The notes beneath the pieces are model-generated. The model was not told the origin of the DNA, searched no databases, and was given only the letters and a program-made list of their open reading frames with translations. Source: Agromyces bracchium (GTDB taxonomy: Bacteria; Actinomycetota; Actinomycetes; Actinomycetales; Microbacteriaceae). From it: a stretch of DNA of 62,730 bases. Where the stretch lies: contig NZ_WMLB01000039.1 in the NCBI RefSeq assembly GCF_009709675.1, forward strand, positions 1-62,730, written 5' to 3'. How positions within the stretch are numbered: the stretch's first letter is position 1; every line of letters begins with the position of its first letter. The position numbers and the translations under genes are program-made. This document shows, piece after piece, positions 52,524 through 60,622 of the stretch.

Positions 52524-54211
52524 GCGGCGGGTCGACCGACGCGCGGCACCGGGCGCGGTACCGCGAGATCGCGGCGGTCCTGCGCCGGCACAGCTTCGGC
52601 TTCCTCGCCGGGCTGGTCGGCGCGGGGCGTCGCAACCCGTTCCGTCGCGCATCCCCCGACGCCGACACGGCGGCGATGGATGCCGCGGCGGCGGCCGCCG
52701 CGCCCGAGCACGTGCGGCGAGCGCTCGAGGAGCTCGGGCCGACCTTCATCAAGTTCGGTCAGCTGCTCTCCACGCGCTCCGATCTCGTGCCCCCCGCGTA
52801 TGCGGACGAGCTCGCGAAGCTGCAGGACGCCGCTCCGCCCGTGCCCGTCGAGCAGATCCGGGCCGTGATCGCGAGCGAACTGGGCGCGGACGCCGACGAG
52901 CTGTTCGCCTCGTTCGAGGACGTGCCGCTGGCCTCCGCCTCGATCGGGCAGGCGCACGTCGCCGTCCTCCACGACGGCACGGAGGTCGTCGTGAAGGTCC
53001 GCCGGCCGGGCGCTGTCGCGCAGGTGCAGCAGGACCTCGAGATCATGCGAAACCTCGCCGACCGCGCGACCCGCACGTGGACCCTGGCCCGCGAGCACGA
53101 CGCGCGGGGCCTGGCGGAGGAGTTCGCGCAGACCCTGCTCGCGGAGCTCGACTACCTCAAGGAGGGGCGCAACGCCGAGCGGTTCGCCGAGGACTTCGAG
53201 TTCGAGACGGATGTCGCGATCCCGCGCGTGTTCTGGGAGTACACGACCTCGCGGGTGCTGACCCTCGAGCGGATGACGGGACTCAACGTGGGCGATGCGG
53301 CCGCGCTCGACGCGGCCGGCGTCGACCGGAAGCGCGTCGCCCGTCGCGGCGCCGAGATCGTCCTCAAGATGACGTTCGAGGACCGCTTCTTCCACGCCGA
53401 CCCGCACCCCGGCAACCTGTTCGTGCAACCCGACGGCACGATCGCGCTCATCGACTTCGGCATGGTCGGCGAGATCGACGAGTCGCTGCGCGACCAGCTC
53501 GGCGCGCTCTTCGTCGCCCTCGTGCGCGGCGACCCCGAGCGGCTCGCGTCGGCGCTCATCGACCTGTCGCCGACGTCCGCCGGCGTCGACCGCGAGCTCC
53601 TGCAGGACGACCTCGCCGACTTCCTCGCGCGGTACCGGCTCGACTCGCTGCGCGACACCCCGTTCGCACGCATGATCGCCGAGCTCTTCGGCATCCTGCG
53701 CCGCCACCGGTTGCGGCTCCCGCGCGAGATGGCTCTGCTCTTCAAGGCGCTGCTCGTGATCGAGGGCCTGGCGCTCCGACTCGATCCGGAGTTCCGGCTC
53801 GGCGAGACGCTCAGGCCGTACGCGCAGCGGCTGGCGCGCGAGCGGCTCACCGCGATCGTGCTCGCCAAGCGCATCGCCCGGGCGACGGCCGACCTCGGGG
53901 AGCTCGCGCTCGACATGCCCGGCACCCTGCGGCGCCTTCTCGAGCACGCCGACGAGGGCGGGATCCAGGTGCACCTGCGCGCCGCCGAGCTCGAGCCGCT
54001 CGTGGGCCGCGCCGAGCGCATCGGCAATCGGCTCGTCGCCGGCATGATCAGCGCCGCGTTCATCACGGGCGTCGGCAGCCTCGTGACGAGCGAGCGCCGG
54101 TGGCGGTCGTGGGAGGGCGTCATGCTCGGCACGGGCCTCGGCGTGATCGGTTCGCTCGGCGGGTACCTCGCGTGGACGATGCGCCGGGGCGGTTCGCGGC
54201 GTCGGCGCTGA
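52520..54211 (+). CDS. ABC1/UbiB-family atypical kinase
   Basis: 563 residues. GPTFIKFGQLLSTR (KxGQ motif), SASIGQAHVA, VVKVRRPG (ATP lysine), HADPHPGNLF and IDFGMVG (metal) are the UbiB set; two C-terminal helices (about 520-560) anchor it. Participates in ubiquinone/menaquinone-lipid handling. No ATG, GTG or TTG lies between the SHOCT stop and the conserved YREI segment, and the only sensible initiation codon is CTG at 52520, overlapping the SHOCT stop (CTGA). Confidence 0.85.
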   Translation: MSGGSTDARHRARYREIAAVLRRHSFGFLAGLVGAGRRNPFRRASPDADTAAMDAAAAAAAPEHVRRALEELGPTFIKFGQLLSTRSDLVPPAYADELAKLQDAAPPVPVEQIRAVIASELGADADELFASFEDVPLASASIGQAHVAVLHDGTEVVVKVRRPGAVAQVQQDLEIMRNLADRATRTWTLAREHDARGLAEEFAQTLLAELDYLKEGRNAERFAEDFEFETDVAIPRVFWEYTTSRVLTLERMTGLNVGDAAALDAAGVDRKRVARRGAEIVLKMTFEDRFFHADPHPGNLFVQPDGTIALIDFGMVGEIDESLRDQLGALFVALVRGDPERLASALIDLSPTSAGVDRELLQDDLADFLARYRLDSLRDTPFARMIAELFGILRRHRLRLPREMALLFKALLVIEGLALRLDPEFRLGETLRPYAQRLARERLTAIVLAKRIARATADLGELALDMPGTLRRLLEHADEGGIQVHLRAAELEPLVGRAERIGNRLVAGMISAAFITGVGSLVTSERRWRSWEGVMLGTGLGVIGSLGGYLAWTMRRGGSRRRR

Positions 54212-54254
54212 CGGCTGCGGAAACGTAGACTGTCGTCCCCCGCTCCGGGTGCCA

Positions 54255-54260
54255 TACACT
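54255..54260 (+). promoter_or_regulatory. -10 box of a leaderless promoter for the sigma factor
   Basis: TACACT, six bases before the GTG at 54267. Confidence 0.55.
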
Positions 54261-54266
54261 CGGCGG

Positions 54267-54914
54267 GTGGCCGACCCCGACGGCGCACTCGCGCACCCCC
54301 CGATGCGAGCCGAGCTCGCACCGCGCGTGCGCCGCGCGATGGGAGCGGAGCCGTTCCAAGCCATCCTTGCGGCGGCGCAGGCGGATGCGCGATGGGCGAA
54401 CACCGAACTCTGGAACGAGTACGCGCCCGCCGTCGCGGCATTCCTTCGTGCACGTGGATCGCGCGAGCCCGACGATCTGACGAGTGAGGTCTTCCTCGCG
54501 GTGTTCGACCGGATCGGCGCCTTCCACGGCGGCGAGGCCGAGTTCCGGGCGTTCGTGTTCACGATCGCGTACCGCCGGCTCACCGACGAGCTGCGCCGCC
54601 GCGGGCGCCGGGGCGAGCACGAGGAGTGGCAGCAAGAGCTCGACGACCGCCGTGCGCCGAGCGCCGAGGACGAGGCGTTCGGACGCCTCGGCGATCGAGC
54701 CGCGCGCGAGCTCATCGACTCGCTCGCGCCCGACCAGCGCGACGTGATGGTGCTGCGCATCCTGGGCGACCTGACGGTCGAGCAGGTCGCGGCCGTGCTC
54801 GGCAAGCGACCCGGCGCCGTGAAGGCGCTGCAGCGACGTGCCCTGGAATCCCTTCGCAGGAAGATCTCCTCCGGCCGTACCCCTGCGCGGGCTTTCGACG
54901 ATGGCGGGAAGTGA
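54267..54914 (+). CDS. ECF-like sigma-70 factor
   Basis: 215 residues. Region 2 reads WNEYAPAVAAFLRARGSREPDDLTSEVFLAVF and region 4 LAPDQRDVMVLRILGDLTVEQVAAVLGKRPGAVKALQRRAL, with no region 1 or 3. An in-frame GTG at 54249 is less likely than 54267, which sits behind a -10 box. It precedes, by one base, an acidic membrane-anchored protein that may be its anti-sigma partner. Confidence 0.88.
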   Translation: MADPDGALAHPPMRAELAPRVRRAMGAEPFQAILAAAQADARWANTELWNEYAPAVAAFLRARGSREPDDLTSEVFLAVFDRIGAFHGGEAEFRAFVFTIAYRRLTDELRRRGRRGEHEEWQQELDDRRAPSAEDEAFGRLGDRAARELIDSLAPDQRDVMVLRILGDLTVEQVAAVLGKRPGAVKALQRRALESLRRKISSGRTPARAFDDGGK

Positions 54915-54915
54915 G

Positions 54916-55713
54916 ATGACGACGAACCGGATCACCGACGAGATCGCGGAGGCACTCGTTCGCGGCCGTTCCCCCCACGGCCGTGAAGACCTCTCCCCCC
55001 TCGCCGACGCGATCGCCGGCTTCCGGGAGTCGTCATCCGGGGGGTCGCCGCGGCCGAGCGCCGCGGTGGCCCTCCGACTTCACGTCGGCCACGGCGCCGG
55101 CCTCGGGCTCGCACCTGATGAGTACCCGGACGAGGCGGCGCCCGCCTCTGCACGGGCGTCGTCGGCGCGGAGACGAGTGGTGATGGAGTGGTTCGCGGGC
55201 CTGGGGCTCGCGGCGAAGATCTCGATGGGCGCGGTGGCCGCGGTGGCGGTCGGCGCGTCCGGTGCGGGTGCGGCCGGTGCGGCGGGCATGCTGCCCGAAC
55301 CCGCGCAGGTCGTGTTCGATCAGGTGGCCGGCACGCAGCCGGGCGCGGATCGCGCGGGCGGTACGGGTGCCGACGGCGTCGCGACCGACGACGACGGCCA
55401 CGAGGGCCACGAGGGCGTCGAAGGTGGTGAGGGCGTCGACGCGAGCACCGGCCTCGACGACGCCGAGGAGCGGGCCGGTTCCGGCCTCGACACGGCGGAC
55501 GAGCACGCCGACGAGGACGCCGAGTCCGGCCTCGAGACCGCCGACGAGAACGTCGGTTCAGGTATCGGCACGGGCGAGGAGGCCTCCGAGGGCGCCGGCG
55601 CGGGCGACCAGGGCGAGGACGCCGGGTCGCAGCCCGACGATGCGGATTCCCAGGCGGATGACGCGGGGTCGCGGAAGGGCGATCGCCCCGGGTCCGATCG
55701 CGACGGTGACTGA
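54916..55713 (+). CDS. Acidic membrane-anchored protein, possible anti-sigma factor
   Basis: 265 residues. A cytoplasmic N-terminus (about 1-90; TNRITDEIAEALVRGRSPHG and DAIAGFRESS could bind sigma), one transmembrane helix (about 98-125) and a long extracytoplasmic tail dominated by Asp, Glu, Gly and Ala, with repeats of SGLDTADE type. It starts one base after the sigma gene and has the layout of a transmembrane anti-sigma factor, but no zinc or RsdA motif is visible. Confidence 0.6.
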   Translation: MTTNRITDEIAEALVRGRSPHGREDLSPLADAIAGFRESSSGGSPRPSAAVALRLHVGHGAGLGLAPDEYPDEAAPASARASSARRRVVMEWFAGLGLAAKISMGAVAAVAVGASGAGAAGAAGMLPEPAQVVFDQVAGTQPGADRAGGTGADGVATDDDGHEGHEGVEGGEGVDASTGLDDAEERAGSGLDTADEHADEDAESGLETADENVGSGIGTGEEASEGAGAGDQGEDAGSQPDDADSQADDAGSRKGDRPGSDRDGD

Positions 55714-55738
55714 CGGTCCCGGCCGATCAGTGCTCCTT

Positions 55739-55766
55739 GGGCCCTCGCCGACCTCGGCGGGGGCCC
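55739..55766 (+). terminator. Terminator after the sigma/anti-sigma pair
   Basis: GGGCCCTCGCCG with CGGCGGGGGCCC, 12 pairs with one T-G, loop ACCT. Confidence 0.75.
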
Positions 55767-55823
55767 GTCGTCGTCGGCCCGCGGCCGTCCGCTCGCCGAG
55801 GCATCCGCCGACGCGCCTGAGCG

Positions 55824-55838
55824 ATACCTGAAGGGTAT
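55824..55838. promoter_or_regulatory. Second, imperfect CsoR/CstR-type operator
   Basis: ATACCTGAAGGGTAT, 6-3-6 inverted repeat with one mismatch. It lies directly upstream of the -35, 21 bases from the perfect operator. Confidence 0.6.
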
Positions 55839-55839
55839 T

Positions 55840-55869
55840 TTGACAATACCCCGGGGGTATTGCTACCGT
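55840..55869 (+). promoter_or_regulatory. Promoter of the CoA-disulfide reductase operon
   Basis: TTGACA at 55840-55845 and TACCGT at 55864-55869, 18 bases apart. The -10 ends six bases before the ATG at 55876, so the mRNA is leaderless. The perfect operator fills the spacer. Confidence 0.8.
55845..55861. promoter_or_regulatory. Perfect CsoR/CstR-type operator
   Basis: AATACCCCGGGGGTATT, a perfect 7-3-7 inverted repeat between -35 and -10. Together with the imperfect copy at 55824 it forms a tandem operator, a layout expected for CsoR/CstR tetramers. Confidence 0.78.
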
Positions 55870-55875
55870 ACTGAC

Positions 55876-57549
55876 ATGACCTCGAAGCGGTACCTCATCA
55901 TCGGCGGCGTCGCGGGCGGCATGTCCGCAGCCACCCGCCTCCGTCGCCTCGACGAGCACGCCGACATCATCGTGCTCGAGCGCGGCGGCCACGTCTCGTT
56001 CGCCAACTGCGGCCTGCCGTACTACCTCGGCGGCGTCATCGAGGAGCGCTCCAGCCTCCTCCTGCAGACCCCCGCGTCGCTCGGCAGCCGGTTCAACCTC
56101 GACGTGCGCGTGCGCACCGAGGCCGTCGCCATCGACCGCGACGCGAAGACCGTGCTCGTGCGCGACCTCGTGACGGGCGACGAGACGACCGAGGCGTACG
56201 ACGCCCTCGTGCTCTCTCCCGGCGCGACCCCGGTCCGCCCGCCCATGCCGGGCGGCGACCGCATGCTGACCCTGCGCGACATCGACGACGTCGACCGCGC
56301 GATGGCCGAGCTCGAGGTCGCCCCGCGCACCGCGCTCGTCATCGGCGCCGGGTTCATCGGCCTCGAGATGGTCGAGAACCTCGTGCACCGCGGCCTCGAG
56401 GTCACGCTCGTCGAGCTCGGCGACCAGGTCCTCCCGCCGCTCGACCCCGAGATGGCCGCGCCCGTGGCCGACCGCCTCCGCGACGCCGGTGTCGACGTGC
56501 GCCTCGGCACGCAGGTGACCGAGCTCCACGCCGACACCGCACTGCTCAGCGACGGCACCACCGTGCCGGCCGAGTTCGTGCTCGGATCGATCGGCGTGCG
56601 CCCCGACACGACGCTGGCGGTCGCCGCCGGCCTCGAGGTCGGCGAGCGCGGCGGCATCCGGGTCGGCGACGACCTGCGAACGAGCGACCCGCACATCTGG
56701 GCCATCGGCGACGCCGTCGAGAAGGTCGACGCGATCAGCGGCGAGCACCGGCTCGTCGCGCTCGCGGGCCTCGCCAACCGCCACGGGCGGCTCGCGGCCG
56801 ACGTGATCGCGGGCCGCGACATCCGCGTTCGTGACGCCCTCGGCACTGCCGTCGTCGGCCTCATGGGCCTCACGATCGCCACCACCGGCTGGCCCGAGAA
56901 GCTGCTCCGCCGCGTCGGGCGCGAGATCCGCGTCATCCACACGCACCCCGCCTCGCACACCGGGTACTACCCGGGCGCCGAGCAGATGGCGCTGAAGCTC
57001 GTGGTCGACGCCGAGACCGACGAGATCCTCGGCGCGCAGGGCATCGGCGGCGACGGCGTCGACAAGCGCATCGACGTCATCGCGACGGCGATGGCCGGCG
57101 GCCTCACGGCGTCCGACCTCGCCGACCTCGAGCTGGCGTACGCGCCGCAGTTCTCCTCGGCGAAGGACCCGGTGAACATGCTCGGCTACGTCGCGCTCAA
57201 CGCGCTCGAGGGGCTCACCCCCTCGATCCAGTGGCACGAGCTCGACGCGGCGATGGAGGCGGGCGACGTGCTCGTCGACGTCCGCACGCCGGGCGAGGTC
57301 GCCGCGGGCGCCATCCCGGGCTCGATCAACGTGCCGCTCGACGAGATCCGCGCGCGTGTCGACGAGTTGCCCGCCGGGCGCCTCATCGTGCACTGCAAGG
57401 TCGGCCAGCGCGGCCACACCGCGGTGCGCCTGCTCGCGCAGCTCGGCCGCGAGGCCGTGAACCTCGACGGCGGCTTCCTGACCTGGCAGGCCGGCGAGTC
57501 GGCCCGCATCAACGCCGAGCCCCGCGAGACCGCAGCGGTCGCCGCCTGA
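55876..57549 (+). CDS. cdr: CoA-disulfide reductase with C-terminal rhodanese domain
   Basis: 557 residues. FAD Rossmann fold at the N-terminus (YLIIGGVAGGMSAATRLRRLD), the single redox Cys45 in SFANCGLPYYLGG, an NADH-binding domain (VIGAGFIGLEMVENL) and a dimerisation domain with HPASHTGYYPGAE. A rhodanese domain begins near residue 455, with active-site Cys507 in VHCKVGQRGHTA. Such fusions reduce CoA persulfide or polysulfide and are classic members of CstR-controlled operons. The start is the ATG at 55876; a TTG at 55840 in frame lies within the promoter. Confidence 0.93.
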   Translation: MTSKRYLIIGGVAGGMSAATRLRRLDEHADIIVLERGGHVSFANCGLPYYLGGVIEERSSLLLQTPASLGSRFNLDVRVRTEAVAIDRDAKTVLVRDLVTGDETTEAYDALVLSPGATPVRPPMPGGDRMLTLRDIDDVDRAMAELEVAPRTALVIGAGFIGLEMVENLVHRGLEVTLVELGDQVLPPLDPEMAAPVADRLRDAGVDVRLGTQVTELHADTALLSDGTTVPAEFVLGSIGVRPDTTLAVAAGLEVGERGGIRVGDDLRTSDPHIWAIGDAVEKVDAISGEHRLVALAGLANRHGRLAADVIAGRDIRVRDALGTAVVGLMGLTIATTGWPEKLLRRVGREIRVIHTHPASHTGYYPGAEQMALKLVVDAETDEILGAQGIGGDGVDKRIDVIATAMAGGLTASDLADLELAYAPQFSSAKDPVNMLGYVALNALEGLTPSIQWHELDAAMEAGDVLVDVRTPGEVAAGAIPGSINVPLDEIRARVDELPAGRLIVHCKVGQRGHTAVRLLAQLGREAVNLDGGFLTWQAGESARINAEPRETAAVAA

Positions 57550-57606
57550 GCCTCCCGGCTTCCCACGACCACCCACGCACACCCACGACTCTCGAGGAGA
57601 ACCATC

Positions 57607-57732
57607 ATGTGCAGCCCCGTCACCTGTTCCTGCGGCAAGACCACCTGGTCGGGCTGCGGCCAGCACATCGACTCGGTGAAGGACGTCGTCCCGGCCGACC
57701 GGTGGTGCGACGGCGACCACGGCGACCGCTGA
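57607..57732 (+). CDS. Small cysteine-rich protein, copy 1
   Basis: 41 residues beginning MCSPVTCSCGKTTWSGCGQH, five cysteines in total. It shares the frame VTC-x(1,2)-CGKTTWxGCGQHxDxV with the next gene but is one residue shorter between the first two paired cysteines and lacks the C-terminal tail. GAGGAGAACC lies before the ATG. Related small proteins are widespread and unannotated in actinobacteria; the Cys pattern suggests zinc or another metal. It follows the CoA-disulfide reductase by 57 bases, so it is probably in the same transcript. Confidence 0.85.
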   Translation: MCSPVTCSCGKTTWSGCGQHIDSVKDVVPADRWCDGDHGDR

Positions 57733-57780
57733 GCCGCGGCATCCGCCCCACCCACCACGCTTCGAACCGAGGAGAACCAC

Positions 57781-57942
57781 ATGTGCCGAGCCGTCACGTG
57801 CCGCAAGTGCGGCAAGACCACCTGGGCCGGTTGCGGCCAGCACGTCGACCAGGTCATGCGCGGCGTGCCGCGCAACCAGCGCTGCGCGGGCCACGAGAAC
57901 GAGCCGTCGACGGGCTTCTTCGCGAAGCTCTTCGGCCGCTGA
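57781..57942 (+). CDS. Small cysteine-rich protein, copy 2
   Basis: 53 residues: MCRAVTCRKCGKTTWAGCGQ, then HVDQVMRGVPRNQRCAGHEN and a basic-aromatic tail STGFFAKLFGR. It is a tandem paralogue of the gene before it, separated by 48 bases and preceded by GAGGAGAACC like its neighbour, so the duplication includes the translation signals. C-x2-C and later Cys/His residues could form one zinc site. Function unknown. Confidence 0.87.
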   Translation: MCRAVTCRKCGKTTWAGCGQHVDQVMRGVPRNQRCAGHENEPSTGFFAKLFGR

Positions 57943-58096
57943 GCCGGCGCCGCCCCGCGCCGATGTCGTCGAGCCGATGCCGCTGAGCCGGTTCCGCCGA
58001 GACCCACGGGCCGAGACGGAGGAGATTCCGCCGGGCGAGCCGCGTGTCCACCCCCGACACGCCGCCGCTTCACCGGATCTTCCTCCGTCTCGGCCC

Positions 58097-58432
58097 GTGC
58101 TCGTGCGCGACGACCTCCGTGCCCTCCGTGCCTCGGCGGCGGCGGCCTGGTCCGAGACGATGGGGGATGCCACGTCGTGCGCGCTCGCGAAGGACGGCCG
58201 GTCGCATCCCGCGGGCAAGTTCCACGAGGGCCGCACGGCCGCGCTCGGCGAACTGCTGCGGGCCTGCCCGGCGGATGCCGCGGGCGAGACGATCGCCGCG
58301 CTCGCCGCGTCGCGCGCCGACGAGTGGGCCGCCCGAGCGATGCCGGGCGGCGGGAGCCGCGACTGGGAGAGCTACCGCGCCGGCGGGGTCGAGGCGCTGC
58401 GCGCGGTCGCGGGCGTGCTCGGCGACTCGTAG
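58097..58432 (+). CDS. Conserved actinobacterial protein of unknown function
   Basis: 111 residues from a GTG at 58097 (GTG 58103 or ATG 57977 are alternatives). RDDLRALRASAAAAWSETMG, SHPAGKFHEGRTAALGELLRA and RDWESYRAGGVEALRAVAGVL give a small helical protein. I recognise it only as a family seen in actinobacteria. It may belong to the operon starting at 55876, but the 154-base gap makes that uncertain. Confidence 0.6.
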   Translation: MLVRDDLRALRASAAAAWSETMGDATSCALAKDGRSHPAGKFHEGRTAALGELLRACPADAAGETIAALAASRADEWAARAMPGGGSRDWESYRAGGVEALRAVAGVLGDS

Positions 58433-58527
58433 CGAACGGGGCGGGAGTGGTGCCCGCGCCCGCGGCATCCGTACGATGACGACAGGCCGCCTCGGCGGCC
58501 GCGCGGACGATCGGGGGCGGGGTCGGC

Positions 58528-59838
58528 ATGCTTGCGGTGACGGTGGTGCTGGCGATCATCGTCGTCTGGAGTGCCCTGTCGCGGCCGCTGGACCGCCGCG
58601 GAATCACGTCGGCGCTCTTCCTCATGGTCGTCGGCTTCGGGGTGAGCGTGGTCGCGCCGGCCGTGCTCGACGTGTCGCTCGAGACCATCGTCGCCGAGCG
58701 CATCGCCGAGATCGCCCTCGTGCTGCTGCTCTTCAGCGATGCGACGCGCATCGACCTCGGCGTGCTGCGGCACCAACTCGGCTGGCCCAGCCGCCTGCTG
58801 CTCATCGGCCTGCCGCTGACGATCCTCGCCGGTGCCGGAGCGGCAGCGCTCGTATTCCCGACCATGGCGTTCGCCTCCGCGTTCCTGCTCGCGACCATGC
58901 TCGCGCCGACCGACGCGGCACTCGGCCAGAAGGTCGTGGCCGACACGCGGGTGCCCCCGCGCGTGCGCCAGGCGCTCGATGTCGAGAGCGGCCTGAACGA
59001 CGGCCTCGCGGTGCCGCTCTTCCTCGTGGCGCTGTCGATCGCGAATGCCGAGTTCGAGTCCGGCGTCACCGGCATGGTGGCGGGCAGCATGGCGGCGCAG
59101 ATCGGTTGGGGCCTGACCGCCGGGCTCGCCGCAGGCATCCTCGGTGGGCTGCTGTTCCACGCGGCCGACACCCGCGGCTGGATCGCCCGCGAGTGGCGCC
59201 AGATCCTGCCGCTCGCCGTGGCGCTGCTCGCCTACTCCGTGGCGCAGCTGCTCGGCGGGAGCGGGTTCATCGCGGCCTTCGTCGGCGGCCTCGCCTTCGG
59301 CCGGCTCGCGGGGCCGGTGCGCTCGAAGGTCACCGTGCTCTCCGAGGCGGCCGGCGACCTGCTCGCGGCCGTCACCTGGATCGCGTTCGGCGCCCTCGCC
59401 CTCGCGCTCGCCCTGCCGTACGCGACGTGGCAGGTCTTCGTCTACGCGGCGCTCAGCCTCACGATCGTGCGGATGATTCCCGTGGCGATCGCGCTCGCCG
59501 GCAGCGGCGCGCGTCGGCCGACGGTGGCCTTCATCGGATGGTTCGGCCCGCGCGGCCTCGCCTCGCTGGTGTTCGCCCTGATCGCGGCCGAGCGCGGGGT
59601 GCCGGAAGGCGAGACCGTGCTCACGGCGGTCGTCGTGACCGTCGCCCTCAGCATCATCCTGCACGGCCTCACGTCGGCGCCGCTCGTCGAGGTGTACCAG
59701 CGCTGGTACGCCGCGAACACGCCGACGGGCTCGGCGGCCGGGGAGACGGTGCCCGCGACGCTGCCGCGACGTCGCCGGCAGTTCCCCGGCGTGAACGGCG
59801 GCGACGACCACGGTGTCGACCCACGGCCTGCGCCGTGA
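58528..59838 (+). CDS. CPA1-family cation:proton antiporter
   Basis: 436 residues, about 12 helices. LLLFSDATRIDLGVLRHQLGW, MLAPTDAALGQKVV and DVESGLNDGLAVPLFLVAL are the conserved Na+/H+ exchanger segments, the last with the ND pair of CPA1. WFGPRGLASLVFALIA is the C-terminal motif. Exchanges sodium or potassium for protons. ATG after GGGGGCGGGG; TACGAT at 58472 may be the -10. Convergent with the channel gene. Confidence 0.92.
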   Translation: MLAVTVVLAIIVVWSALSRPLDRRGITSALFLMVVGFGVSVVAPAVLDVSLETIVAERIAEIALVLLLFSDATRIDLGVLRHQLGWPSRLLLIGLPLTILAGAGAAALVFPTMAFASAFLLATMLAPTDAALGQKVVADTRVPPRVRQALDVESGLNDGLAVPLFLVALSIANAEFESGVTGMVAGSMAAQIGWGLTAGLAAGILGGLLFHAADTRGWIAREWRQILPLAVALLAYSVAQLLGGSGFIAAFVGGLAFGRLAGPVRSKVTVLSEAAGDLLAAVTWIAFGALALALALPYATWQVFVYAALSLTIVRMIPVAIALAGSGARRPTVAFIGWFGPRGLASLVFALIAAERGVPEGETVLTAVVVTVALSIILHGLTSAPLVEVYQRWYAANTPTGSAAGETVPATLPRRRRQFPGVNGGDDHGVDPRPAP

Positions 59839-59847
59839 ACCGAGCGG

Positions 59848-60549
59848 TCACGCGCTCGGCGGCTCCTCGGCGCCCGGCTCGGCATCCTCGCGGTCGCCCT
59901 TCCGCGGCGCGAGGAAGAGGTTCGCGAGGTAGCCGGTGAAGGTGCCGAAGATGCCCACTCCCACGACGATCATGAGGCCGCCCGCGAACCGGCCCGCGTT
60001 CGTGACGGGGTACTCGTCGCCGTACCCGACGGTCGAGATCGTCACGACGGTGTACCACAGTGCGTCCGACGCGGTCGTGATGTTCGCGCCCGGGGCGTAC
60101 TGCTCCAGGTAGAGCATCGTGAGGCTTCCGAACTGCAGTACGAGCACCCCCATCAGGAGGAGCGCGTAGAGGGCGCTCCCGGCGCGGTCCCTCACGAGGG
60201 TCCGCCAGATGGTGCGCGCTCCGAGTTCGCGGAAGAGACGGATGACGCGGATGATCCGGAACAGGCGCAGGATCTTGAGCTGGGCGAACGGCAGGCTCGC
60301 GAGGAGATCGGCCCACCCGAAGTGGCGGAAGAAGTATGCGCCGCGCTGCGGCGCGGTCGTGAGCCGATAGGCGAAGTCGACGAGGAAGACCGCGCTGAAC
60401 ACGGCGTTCATCACCCAGAGCACGGTGTCGAGCGCCTCGTCGTCGACCACGGCGTACATCAGGACGAGGTTGACGATCGAGAGCACCGACAGCGCGCCGA
60501 CGAAGATCTCGTACCCGGTGCTCTTCAGCTCGCTGCGCCGCTTCGGCAT
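59848..60549 (-). CDS. Voltage-gated-type potassium channel (six-helix ion transporter)
   Basis: 233 residues. Six helices: an S4 with spaced basic residues (LRLFRIIRVIRLFREL) and the selectivity filter TVGYGDEYP between S5 and S6. No C-terminal RCK domain. Conducts K+. A CATGAT box six bases before the ATG could be a leaderless -10. Confidence 0.93.
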   Translation of the reverse strand: MPKRRSELKSTGYEIFVGALSVLSIVNLVLMYAVVDDEALDTVLWVMNAVFSAVFLVDFAYRLTTAPQRGAYFFRHFGWADLLASLPFAQLKILRLFRIIRVIRLFRELGARTIWRTLVRDRAGSALYALLLMGVLVLQFGSLTMLYLEQYAPGANITTASDALWYTVVTISTVGYGDEYPVTNAGRFAGGLMIVVGVGIFGTFTGYLANLFLAPRKGDREDAEPGAEEPPSA

Positions 60550-60622
60550 GCGTGGATCATGGCACGGGCGCTCCGCGCGGAGCGGGAGCCACGAGGGGCG
60601 TCGGGCAGGCTGCCGCGTGGGA

